From assembly GCA_964606665.1 (NCBI GenBank), contig CAZSHS010000003.1:1-64000 (forward strand): a stretch of 64,000 bases of DNA. The letters run 5' to 3'. The notes below the pieces were generated by a model. That model was not told the DNA's origin. It saw only the letters and a list, made by a program, of their open reading frames with translations, and made no database searches. Origin of the DNA: Aved-18 sp964606665. Lineage in GTDB: Bacteria > Cyanobacteriota > Vampirovibrionia > Obscuribacterales > Obscuribacteraceae. Of the stretch, positions 44,775 through 53,447 are shown piece after piece. How positions within the stretch are numbered: position 1 is the stretch's first letter; the number at the start of each line of letters is the position of its first letter. The position numbers were made by a program, and so were the translations under genes.

Positions 44775-44967
44775 ATCGGGGTCGTAGTTAAGCGAGACTG
44801 AAAAATCAGATGTTTCTAATTGCACTTGATTTCCTGATCCAAAATTAAAACCGAAGGCAAAAAAGCAGAGGAACTTTTTTACTATTTTTCTGTCTAATGC
44901 ATCAAAAGCGCAAGGGATATAAAGTTCTACTGATGGCTAATTTTACTAGCGGTACAGGTTGCAAGTT

Positions 44968-46539
44968 ATGAAAGCAAAAACGGTTTTTCTGGCTTATTCT
45001 TTAGGGCTGCTTTTGGCAGTTAATTCAATCGGGATTGCATATGCCGATTCGACAAGTTGGTCAAACTTAATAAACGAGGGCGAGGCTGCATATAAAGCTC
45101 GTCAATTAGAACAAGCCGAAAACAAATTTACAGAAGCGCTCAAATTATGTGATGCAATCAACTTTCCAGATAACAAAAAACTTGAAGAAAGTCGTGGTAT
45201 CACATTGAATGATTTGGCTTTAGTACTCGATTTAAAAGATACGCAAGATTCTGATGCTAAAGCAATCAAGTTATATGCAGAAGCAATTGAGGCCAAACAA
45301 AAAGCTGGTGTAAGCAATGCATCCATCTTGCCTGTAATGAACAATTTGGCTAAATTGCAGTACAAACAAAAAAATTACAAAGAAAGTATTGCAACATTTC
45401 ATGCCGCGCTTAAATTGGTGGACGGAAATGAAAAACTAGATCAGTTAAATCGCGCCCGCATTCTTAATGCACTCTCGGCTGTATTCACTGATTCAAACGA
45501 ACTTGATAGAGCAGAACAGTCACTTCGAGAAGTTTTAGCCATTCAGGAAAAAGTGGGAGAGCCACAAGGTGTGCAGGTTGCACGCAATAATTTGTCTGTA
45601 GTGCTTCGCAAAAAAGGCAACGATAGTGAAGCACAAACATTACTTGAAACCAATAATAAAGATGGAAATGAGACACCTGCTAGTCTGACTAAGCTGGCAA
45701 GAGTTTTGCGCGAACAACAAAAATTTGATGAGGCTGAGCCGCTATTAAAAAAAGCAGTGACTCTGGTGGAGGGAAGTGCCGAGCCGCACGACAAAGAATT
45801 GATTGTGGCGTTGAACAATTTAGCCATGGTCCAGCGTGAGCAGGGTAATTTCGAAGAGGCTCTAGCCATCTATAAACGTGTCGAGCCATTGCAAAATAAA
45901 GTCGGTGTAACCGATTCTGATAAATTGACGATGGAAACGAACTTTGGTGTCGTACTTGATACCATTGGAAATTATGAAGAAGCACGTCCTCATCTTGAAA
46001 AAGCTCTTGAACTGTGCCAAAAGGTCGATGGTGCTGCTAGTAAGAATTACGCGACATGTTTATATAATTTGAAAGAATTATTTTTACACATGGACGATTA
46101 TGCTAATGCCGAAGTTTATATGAAAAAAGTGCTCGATATTCACAAAGCTCAAAACGGAGCTAACGATGCTGAAGTCGGACGTGATTTAAACGAGCTTGCA
46201 CTTATTTATAGACAGAGCGGAAAGATATCTGAGTCGGAGCCTACATTTAAAGACGCAATCGCCATCAGCGAAAAGGGTGGAGATGCCACGGCCGGAGATC
46301 TCTCTGTAGATTTAAACAATCTGGCAAGACTTTATCGTCAGCAAGGACGCTATGCTGATGCTGAGCCGCTCTACCAAAAGTCTCTCACTATCAAAGAGCG
46401 CCTCTATGGAGCAAATGATCCACAAGTGGCCGCTACCCTTCGAAATTACGCCACACTATTACAAGATATGGGACGAGATGCCGAGGCTAAAGAAATGAAT
46501 CTCCGAGCACGCTCAATTGAAGATAAAGCTGGCGAATAA
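44968..46539 (+). CDS. Secreted TPR protein, kinesin-light-chain type (523 aa)
   Basis: The ATG at 44968 begins a clear signal peptide (KTVFLAYSLGLLLAVNSIGIAYA); an upstream TTG at 44959 is less likely. Ten or so TPR units follow, many of the 42-residue kinesin-light-chain form (LARLYRQQGRYADAEPLYQK, LAMVQREQGNFEEALAIYKR). A periplasmic interaction scaffold is likely. Single gene. Confidence 0.88.
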   Translation: MKAKTVFLAYSLGLLLAVNSIGIAYADSTSWSNLINEGEAAYKARQLEQAENKFTEALKLCDAINFPDNKKLEESRGITLNDLALVLDLKDTQDSDAKAIKLYAEAIEAKQKAGVSNASILPVMNNLAKLQYKQKNYKESIATFHAALKLVDGNEKLDQLNRARILNALSAVFTDSNELDRAEQSLREVLAIQEKVGEPQGVQVARNNLSVVLRKKGNDSEAQTLLETNNKDGNETPASLTKLARVLREQQKFDEAEPLLKKAVTLVEGSAEPHDKELIVALNNLAMVQREQGNFEEALAIYKRVEPLQNKVGVTDSDKLTMETNFGVVLDTIGNYEEARPHLEKALELCQKVDGAASKNYATCLYNLKELFLHMDDYANAEVYMKKVLDIHKAQNGANDAEVGRDLNELALIYRQSGKISESEPTFKDAIAISEKGGDATAGDLSVDLNNLARLYRQQGRYADAEPLYQKSLTIKERLYGANDPQVAATLRNYATLLQDMGRDAEAKEMNLRARSIEDKAGE

Positions 46540-46572
46540 AGTAAGCCTGCAAATAGAGTTCGCTTGCAAAAG

Positions 46573-46998
46573 CTATTTATCGTCTATAACCAAGCAATCG
46601 ATAAAAGCAACACCGCGCGATATGGTTCCGAGCTTAACTGCAGCACCTTTAGACATGTCCAGCACTCTTGTTTTAACGTAGGGTCCGCGATCGTTCACTT
46701 TTACGATTACAGTTTTGCCAGTGCGCGGATCTTCAATTTGCACTTTGGTTTGGAACGGAAGTTTTAAGTGAGCAGCGCTGCATTTGTTCATATCGAAAAC
46801 TTCGCCCGATGCGGTTTTCTTTCCATTGAATCCAGGTCCATACCAGGAGGCTTTACCACTAAAGGACTTCCCACCACCTTTGGTTTGCGGTTTGTCATCA
46901 TCGCTTTTTTCATCTGCTGCAAAAACTGCTTGTGAAGCAAAAAGACTGCTTGCCAGAGCGGCCGCAAGTAAAAATGTAAATCCAGACTTATTCTTCAT
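46573..46998 (-). CDS. rlpA: RlpA-like septal ring/rare lipoprotein A family protein
   Basis: From the ATG at 46998 (AGGGGAA in front) there are 141 residues: signal peptide FTFLLAAALASSLFASQAVFA, a charged linker and one double-psi beta-barrel domain with KASWYGPGFNGKKTASGEVFDM, VNDRGPYVKTRVLDMSKGAA and a final VAFIDC. RlpA enzymes cleave naked glycan strands at the septum; the domain Asp and His counterparts are only partly visible, and there is no SPOR domain. It is exported, without a lipobox. Confidence 0.9.
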   Translation of the reverse strand: MKNKSGFTFLLAAALASSLFASQAVFAADEKSDDDKPQTKGGGKSFSGKASWYGPGFNGKKTASGEVFDMNKCSAAHLKLPFQTKVQIEDPRTGKTVIVKVNDRGPYVKTRVLDMSKGAAVKLGTISRGVAFIDCLVIDDK

Positions 46999-47122
46999 GC
47001 CAGTGTTCCCCTTGCTTTCGATGGCTTGCGAAAATTTTCCATTTTCCAGCCATTTTATATATTGCACTTAATAGCACATTTTCGCCGGTATAAGACCGTC
47101 AGGCAAAACCTAAGAAAAGACC

Positions 47123-48313
47123 TCATGCAAGACTTTCAATCACCATTGCAATACCCATTCCACTTCCCACACACAAACTAACGCAACCATATTTTTTCTG
47201 ACGCCTAATTAGCTCGTGCACAAGCGTCATCAGAATTCGTGCACCGGTTGCTCCAAAGGGATGACCGATGGCAATTGAGCCGCCATTTACATTCACTATT
47301 TCGCGGTTCAAATCAAGTGCTTTTTCGCATGCTAGATATTGAAGAGCGAAAGCCTCGTTGATTTCAAACAAGTCAATATCGGATATTTTGAGGCCTGCTT
47401 TTGCAAGAGCGGCTGGAATGGCCTCAACTGGTCCAATGCCCATGATTTCAGGTGGAACGCCTACAGTGGCAGAACTCACTATTCTTGCAAGCGGCTTCAA
47501 GTTTTCTTTGACTGCCAAACTTGCTTTAGTTAGCACTACGCAGGCTGCACCATCAACGATACCGCAAGCATTGCCTGCTGTAACCGTTCCGTCCGACTTG
47601 AAGGCCGGGCGCAGCTTGGCTAGCGCCTCGCGAGTAGTACCTGGACGTGGGTGTTCGTCTGCGTTAATTATTTTAGTTTCTTTTTTGACTTTTATTTCAA
47701 TCGGCGTAATTTCGTTTGCGATATACCCTTTGTCTAAAGCCGCTTTATATCGCGCTTGACTTAGTTCGGCATATTCATCTTGTTGGTCTCGACTTATAGG
47801 TCCATATTTTTCTTGCAGATTTTCTGCCGTTTCGCCCATTGAAAAATCGACTAGAGTGTCTCTTATATCGAGCCCATCAAGCAATTCTCCATGACCCATG
47901 CGCTTTCCCCACCGAATATTCCAACTGGAGTAGGGTGTCATCGAAAGGGCTTCGGTACCACCGGCTAAAATCGCTTTGGCTTGACCGGCTTGAAGAATTA
48001 AATCAGCCTGCACTACTGACGCAACGGCTGATCCGCAAAGCAAATTGACCATCAGTCCAGGTGTGTTTTTATCGAGACCGGCTTTGTAAGCCACGTGTCT
48101 TGCCATGTAAATGGAATCGGGACTGGAATGAATAACATTTCCAAGAACTATATAGTCGACGAGCGACTTTTCAATTGTCGTATTGTCAAGCGCGCCTTTG
48201 GCTGCCTCTACAGCTAATTCTGTTGGATTAAGCGCGGCAAGCGATCCGCCATAAGCACCAAATGGAGTTCGTGAACCTCCAAGGATTACTGTTTCATCTG
48301 TTTTTGCAGTCAT
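47123..48313 (-). CDS. Acetyl-CoA C-acetyltransferase (thiolase)
   Basis: 396 residues. The nucleophile Cys93 lies in VNLLCGSAVASV, the NEAFALQ motif is intact, as are GGSIAIGHPFGATGARI (His) and CVGSGMGIAMV (second Cys). Such thiolases condense or cleave acetoacetyl-CoA in fatty acid, polyhydroxybutyrate or ketone metabolism. Divergent from ald. No hydroxyacyl-CoA genes are adjacent. Confidence 0.93.
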   Translation of the reverse strand: MTAKTDETVILGGSRTPFGAYGGSLAALNPTELAVEAAKGALDNTTIEKSLVDYIVLGNVIHSSPDSIYMARHVAYKAGLDKNTPGLMVNLLCGSAVASVVQADLILQAGQAKAILAGGTEALSMTPYSSWNIRWGKRMGHGELLDGLDIRDTLVDFSMGETAENLQEKYGPISRDQQDEYAELSQARYKAALDKGYIANEITPIEIKVKKETKIINADEHPRPGTTREALAKLRPAFKSDGTVTAGNACGIVDGAACVVLTKASLAVKENLKPLARIVSSATVGVPPEIMGIGPVEAIPAALAKAGLKISDIDLFEINEAFALQYLACEKALDLNREIVNVNGGSIAIGHPFGATGARILMTLVHELIRRQKKYGCVSLCVGSGMGIAMVIESLA

Positions 48314-48457
48314 GACTTTCCTTTAGAGAGTGGCAATCTAACGACAAGATTAAGACAACCATAAATAACTATAAAAAGCATATCTTCGAGATAGAATTAG
48401 TCGAAATTAGAAATAGTGACTTCATAATTTTATCTACTTCAACTGGAGGATAGGACC

Positions 48458-49558
48458 TTGACTAAGGTAGGCGTGCCAAAAGAGATTCTTGACAATGAGT
48501 ATCGCGTAGCCCTCACTGTAGCGGGTGCCCATGCTCTGGTGAGTGCTGGACATGAAGTGTTCATCGAAAAGAGTGCTGGTGTTGGAAGCGGTATCACTGA
48601 TGAAGAGTACAAAGCTCAAGGTTGTACTATTCTTCCCGACGCTCCGGCTGTTTTTGAAAAGGCTGACCTGATTTTGAAAGTCAAAGAGCCACAAGACAAA
48701 GAAGTTGGCTATTTGCGTAAAGGTCAAGTTTTATTCACCTATTTGCATCTTGCAGCACACCCCAAACTGGCTACTGATCTGGCTAAAACAGGCGCAACAT
48801 GTATTGCTTACGAGACAGTACAAATGCCTAACGGCGCACTGCCACTGCTTACACCTATGAGCGAAATCGCTGGTCGTTTGGCTACCCAAATCGGTGCAAA
48901 CTATCTTGAGCGTCCTATGGGCGGTCGTGGCGTCTTGCTTGGCGGAGTACCTGGTGTAGAACCTGGAACTGTAGTTATTATCGGCGGCGGTGTAGTTGGA
49001 ACTAACGCTGCAAAAATTGCACTTGGTCTTGGCGCTAAAGTCACCATATTCGACTTGTCGCTCGATCGTCTGAGATATTTAGATGACATTTTCAACGGTC
49101 AAGTTCGCACTGTTTACTCGGTCGGACATTATTTGCAAGAAGCACTAGTCAGAGCAGATCTCGTTATTGGTGCCGTTTTGATTCCTGGAAAACAAGCTCC
49201 ACGCATCATCACCAAAGACATGCTCAAAACTATGAAAGAAGGTTCTGTCATCGTTGACGTTTCTGTAGATCAGGGCGGATGTATCGAGACTATTCATGCT
49301 ACCAAGCACTCCAACCCAACCTATGTTGTAGACGGAGTTCTGCACTATGGCGTAGCCAATATTCCCGGTGCTGTTCCATGGACCTCGACCCGCGCATTAA
49401 CCAATGCCACCATGAGCTATTGCTTGAAGTTGGCTAACAAAGGTTATGACGCATGTCTTGAAAGTTCAGACTTGATGAAAGGCGTCAACATCCACAACGG
49501 CGAAGTTGTGCACCCAGGTGTACTGGAAGCGGTAAATGCCGCAAAAGTCACAGCCTAA
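48458..49558 (+). CDS. ald: Alanine dehydrogenase
   Basis: 366 residues starting with TTG at 48458, fixed by GGAGGA at 48445-48450. VGVPKEILDNEYRVALTVAGAHAL, YLHLAAH (His96) and the NAD fold IIGGGVVGTNAAKIALGLGA are diagnostic. Interconverts L-alanine and pyruvate plus ammonia. First gene of a plus-strand operon; its stop directly abuts the xthA ATG. Confidence 0.95.
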   Translation: MTKVGVPKEILDNEYRVALTVAGAHALVSAGHEVFIEKSAGVGSGITDEEYKAQGCTILPDAPAVFEKADLILKVKEPQDKEVGYLRKGQVLFTYLHLAAHPKLATDLAKTGATCIAYETVQMPNGALPLLTPMSEIAGRLATQIGANYLERPMGGRGVLLGGVPGVEPGTVVIIGGGVVGTNAAKIALGLGAKVTIFDLSLDRLRYLDDIFNGQVRTVYSVGHYLQEALVRADLVIGAVLIPGKQAPRIITKDMLKTMKEGSVIVDVSVDQGGCIETIHATKHSNPTYVVDGVLHYGVANIPGAVPWTSTRALTNATMSYCLKLANKGYDACLESSDLMKGVNIHNGEVVHPGVLEAVNAAKVTA

Positions 49559-50329
49559 ATGCTGCGCCTCGCCTCCTGGAACGTAAACGGCATCAGGAGC
49601 ATAAGCAAAAAGGGGTTCTTTGAGTGGCTTGGCAAGACCAAGCCCGACATTCTTGGCATTCAAGAGTCCAAGATAGATGCCGGACAACTCACAGAACTCC
49701 TTACTGCGCCGCCTGGTTATCAAAGTTTTTGGAGCCATCACGCCCTTAAAAAAGGCTATAGTGGCGTGGCTTTGTACCTGAAGGACAAACCCAAAAAAAT
49801 CGAGACTGGCTTTGGTGTCTCGCGCTTCGATGATGAAGGGCGGACAATAATGGCAGATTTTGAAGACTTTGTTTTATACAATATCTATTTTCCCAATGGA
49901 AAAGCGAGCGAAGAGCGACTGCAATATAAGTTGGACTTTTATGAGGCGTTTCTAGCGCATGCCAAATCGCAAAAGAAAAAGGGTCGTAAAATCATTGTCT
50001 GTGGCGATTTCAATACTGCTCACAAAGAAATAGACCTGGCTCGACCCAAAGAAAATGTCAATGTTTCAGGTTTTATGCCCAAAGAGCGTGAGCTGTTGGA
50101 CCGGCTAGTAAATGCCGGTTATATAGATACGTTTAGAGCTTTTAATAACGAGCCGAACAACTACACCTGGTGGCATATGCGCACTGCTGCTCGCGAGCGC
50201 AATGTTGGTTGGCGTATCGATTATTTTTTGGCTGATGAGGCTTTGGGCAAGTATATAAAAGGAGCTTCGATCGAGTCCAAAATAATGGGATCGGATCACT
50301 GTCCAATTACAATTGATCTTGCCTTGTAA
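49559..50329 (+). CDS. xthA: Exodeoxyribonuclease III
   Basis: 256 residues. LRLASWNVNGIRS, ILGIQESK (catalytic Glu), VCGDFNTAHKEIDLARP and MGSDHCPI are the conserved AP endonuclease motifs. Repairs abasic sites and 3' blocks. The ATG follows the ald stop without a gap, and the next gene begins 20 bases after the stop, so co-transcription is expected. Confidence 0.95.
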   Translation: MLRLASWNVNGIRSISKKGFFEWLGKTKPDILGIQESKIDAGQLTELLTAPPGYQSFWSHHALKKGYSGVALYLKDKPKKIETGFGVSRFDDEGRTIMADFEDFVLYNIYFPNGKASEERLQYKLDFYEAFLAHAKSQKKKGRKIIVCGDFNTAHKEIDLARPKENVNVSGFMPKERELLDRLVNAGYIDTFRAFNNEPNNYTWWHMRTAARERNVGWRIDYFLADEALGKYIKGASIESKIMGSDHCPITIDLAL

Positions 50330-50349
50330 ATTTAGCTAATATAGAAAAT

Positions 50350-51855
50350 ATGAGTAAAGACCTCAAAAAGCTAATGGAATCGGCCGACCAGGCCGTCAAT
50401 AATGAGGATTTTGCGCAAGCCGAAACAATGTTTCAAGCTGCATTGTGGGAAGCTGAGCGTACAAACGACCCTTCCACCATCGCCAATTGTCTGGATCGGC
50501 TGGCCGAAGTGCTTTTCGAGCAAGGCAAATATGTTGAGTCTGAGCCCATCTACAAAAGGGCGCTTGAGATTCGCGAACAGCAGCTTGGTCCTCACAACGA
50601 AGAGATTGTTCAGAGTCTGAATAATTTGTCTGCCGTTTATTTCTTTCAGGAAAAGTTTGAGCTGGCCGAGCCTTTATGCGTCAGATTAACCGAAATTTAT
50701 GAGCGGGTACTGGGTAATGACAATCCTGAAGTGGCAACTAGCTACAACAATTTGGCGCTACTCTATGCCGCTCAGAAAAAATTTCATCTAGCCGAGTCGC
50801 TTTATAAAAGGTCGCTTGAGCTCAAGACTAATTTGTATGGCGATGCGCACCCTGAAGTTGGCGATATTTTGCAGAATTTGGGAACGCTCTATCTAAATCA
50901 AGAGCGATATGCTGATGCGGAGCCGCTTTTAAAGCAGTCTTTGAGTATTCTTGAAAATGCTTTGGGCGAAGGGCATGCCGATCTTGAGATATTACTTGTC
51001 AATCTGGCTCAGGTTCTTGAGCATAATGGCAAATATCTCGATTCGAGCAAAATCTACGAAAAGATACTCTCCATCAAAGAAATTCAATTGGGACCAACCC
51101 ACCCTGAAATTATCCAGATGCTCAAATTGGTCTCAAAATCGTATGCACGTCGCGCCAAATACGACGAAGCAGAGCGTTTTTTGAAACGTGCAGTTACCAT
51201 TTGGGAGCGTTCTCAGGGCAAAACTAGCCCGCAAGGTGCTGATTTATTCTCGCTTTTGGGTGAACTAAATCAAGAACAAAAGAAAATTTCTCAAGCTGAA
51301 AATTATTATCGAGAAGCTCTAGCTGCAGCTCAAACGGCTTTGGGACCTAATCATGCAGAAACTATCGAAAAGCAAAAACAACTGGCTGATTTCTATTTGA
51401 AATTTAATCGCCCTGCTAAAGCGCAGCCGCACCTTGAAAAAATTGTCGAAATACAAGGAAAAGCTTCCATCTCTAATCCTGATCTTGATGGCGGAAATCT
51501 GGCTCGGTCTGACCTTGCAGCCTGTCTTTACGCTCAGCAAAAATATGGTGAAGCCAAAAAAATATTCGAAGAAATAAAAGATTACTACGACCAGAAAGCG
51601 CAGAAAGACAGCGAAGCATTTGGATGCAGCTTGCACTATCTAGCAGAGCTTGAGCGCAAAGAAAAAAAATTCGATATGGCTGAGGTCTTGTACAAGCGTG
51701 CTATAGATGTTCGAACAAGAGTGCTTGGAGCTCAGCATTTAGATGTTGGCAGATCACTGCAAGCTTATGCTGATTTGCTCACAGAGACATATCGCGAAGG
51801 AGAAGCTGAACACCTAAAAGCCTGCGCTAAAGCCATTTTCGACACTAATAAGTAA
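50350..51855 (+). CDS. TPR protein, kinesin-light-chain type (501 aa)
   Basis: No signal peptide. About ten TPR_12-type units, many with the H-P-E-V/D block (GDAHPEVGDILQNLGTLYLNQ, GPTHPEIIQMLK) of kinesin-light-chain repeats. Cytoplasmic scaffold. Third gene of the ald operon. Confidence 0.9.
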   Translation: MSKDLKKLMESADQAVNNEDFAQAETMFQAALWEAERTNDPSTIANCLDRLAEVLFEQGKYVESEPIYKRALEIREQQLGPHNEEIVQSLNNLSAVYFFQEKFELAEPLCVRLTEIYERVLGNDNPEVATSYNNLALLYAAQKKFHLAESLYKRSLELKTNLYGDAHPEVGDILQNLGTLYLNQERYADAEPLLKQSLSILENALGEGHADLEILLVNLAQVLEHNGKYLDSSKIYEKILSIKEIQLGPTHPEIIQMLKLVSKSYARRAKYDEAERFLKRAVTIWERSQGKTSPQGADLFSLLGELNQEQKKISQAENYYREALAAAQTALGPNHAETIEKQKQLADFYLKFNRPAKAQPHLEKIVEIQGKASISNPDLDGGNLARSDLAACLYAQQKYGEAKKIFEEIKDYYDQKAQKDSEAFGCSLHYLAELERKEKKFDMAEVLYKRAIDVRTRVLGAQHLDVGRSLQAYADLLTETYREGEAEHLKACAKAIFDTNK

Positions 51856-51905
51856 GTTCATTTGAAATTCATTTGCTTGAGCTTTCATAGTAAGAGGGTT
51901 CAACG

Positions 51906-53447
51906 ATGGAGACTAGAAGCAGTTTGCCAAACAAAGACGATTTGATTCTGGTCATTGGAGCTACAGGTTATGTCGGCTCTAGGTTGGTTCAGGTGTTACT
52001 CGATGAGGGATTCAAAGTCAGAGCCGCTTCGCGTTCGATAGAGAAACTCAAGTCGAGGCTTTGGAGCAATCACCCAAACGTCACTATTACTCAGTTAGAC
52101 TTGCTTGATATTGAGTCGGCAGAGCAAGCTTTTAGTGGTGTACAGAGAGTTTTTTATCTCTTACATTCAATGAATCCAAAACATACAGATTTTGAGGAAG
52201 CCGACAGGCGTGCAGCTCAAATCATGGTTGAACTAGGGGCTCGAGCTAATATCAGACAACTAATTTATTTGGGCGGTCTTGGCGAAAGCGAAGACAATTT
52301 GTCTAAGCATTTGCGCTCAAGGGCCGAAGTTGCATCTATATTGAAATTGGCTCCTTTTCCAGTAACAGTTTTGCGTGCGGCTATGATTATTGGCTCTGGT
52401 AGCGCTTCTTTCGAGATAATGCGATACCTGGTCGAGCGGTTACCTGTCATGATCACGCCTAAATGGGTTAGCACTCCGTCTCAGCCAATAGCTATTCGCA
52501 ATGTTTTAAATTATCTGATGGGCGCTCTTGGTAAAGAAGAAATGTACAATCAGACTTTTGACATCGGCGGACCGGATATCTTGTCCTATCGGCAGTTGAT
52601 GCAAATCTATGCGCATGAGGCTGGAATGGCTGATCCGAAAATTATTCCGGTGCCGGTTTTTACTCCAAGAATAAGCTCTTATTGGATAAATTTTGTCACC
52701 CCTGTTCCAGCTTATATTGCTCGTCCACTGGCAGAAGGTCTTCGCAACGAAGCAGTATGCAAGGAAGATAAAATTACAAGAATAATTCCGCAGAAATTAT
52801 TGACCTGTCAGGAAGCAATAAAAATTGCTGTAGATAAAATACAGCATCATCAAGTTGAAAGTCACTGGACAGACGCAGGAAGAATGCCTCCGTTTGAGTG
52901 GGTCAACTCGGCTGATCCAAAATGGGCCGGTGGAACAGTTTTTAATGATATCAGAACTCTCACCGTGAGTGGTGGCACCAAAGAAGCATGGCAAGCAGTG
53001 TCAAGTATTGGTGGTACCACTGGTTGGTATTACGCTAACTGGCTCTGGAAGATAAGAGGCTGGCTGGATTTTTTGTGGGGAGGACCGGGATTGCGCAAAG
53101 GTAGACGCCATCCTCATGATCTAAGACATGGAGATGCCATCGACTTTTGGCGTGTACGTGCTTTAATTCCAGAACAACGCTTGCTGCTCATTGCTGAAAT
53201 GAAATTGCCAGGTCAAGCTGCTCTTGAGTTCAAGCTGATTAAGCATGGCGAAGACGAAACCGAAATAATTCAAATAGCACGATTTTTACCCAAGGGATTA
53301 TTGGGGTTGGCATATTGGTATGCCGTTTCACCATTGCACGAGCTTATTTTTAATGGCATGCTGCTAGGAGTGGCACGAGCCTCGGGCTGTACAATCAGTA
53401 AAGGTGCTCGTCCATTGCGAATGAAGTTGAGCGAACTAAAAGCTTAG
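51906..53447 (+). CDS. NAD(P)-binding SDR-like protein with DUF2867-type C-terminal domain
   Basis: 513 residues. Rossmann motif VIGATGYVGSRL (atypical-SDR GxxGxxG) near the N-terminus, conserved YLLHSM and YLGGLGE, then a C-terminal domain from about 330 with GWYYANWLWKIRGWLDFLWGG and RRHPHDLRHGDAIDFWRV, typical of the DUF2867 half of these proteins. Enzyme activity unknown. Ribosome site AAGAGGG upstream. Its stop overlaps the stop of the opposing uvrA-like gene. Confidence 0.88.
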   Translation: METRSSLPNKDDLILVIGATGYVGSRLVQVLLDEGFKVRAASRSIEKLKSRLWSNHPNVTITQLDLLDIESAEQAFSGVQRVFYLLHSMNPKHTDFEEADRRAAQIMVELGARANIRQLIYLGGLGESEDNLSKHLRSRAEVASILKLAPFPVTVLRAAMIIGSGSASFEIMRYLVERLPVMITPKWVSTPSQPIAIRNVLNYLMGALGKEEMYNQTFDIGGPDILSYRQLMQIYAHEAGMADPKIIPVPVFTPRISSYWINFVTPVPAYIARPLAEGLRNEAVCKEDKITRIIPQKLLTCQEAIKIAVDKIQHHQVESHWTDAGRMPPFEWVNSADPKWAGGTVFNDIRTLTVSGGTKEAWQAVSSIGGTTGWYYANWLWKIRGWLDFLWGGPGLRKGRRHPHDLRHGDAIDFWRVRALIPEQRLLLIAEMKLPGQAALEFKLIKHGEDETEIIQIARFLPKGLLGLAYWYAVSPLHELIFNGMLLGVARASGCTISKGARPLRMKLSELKA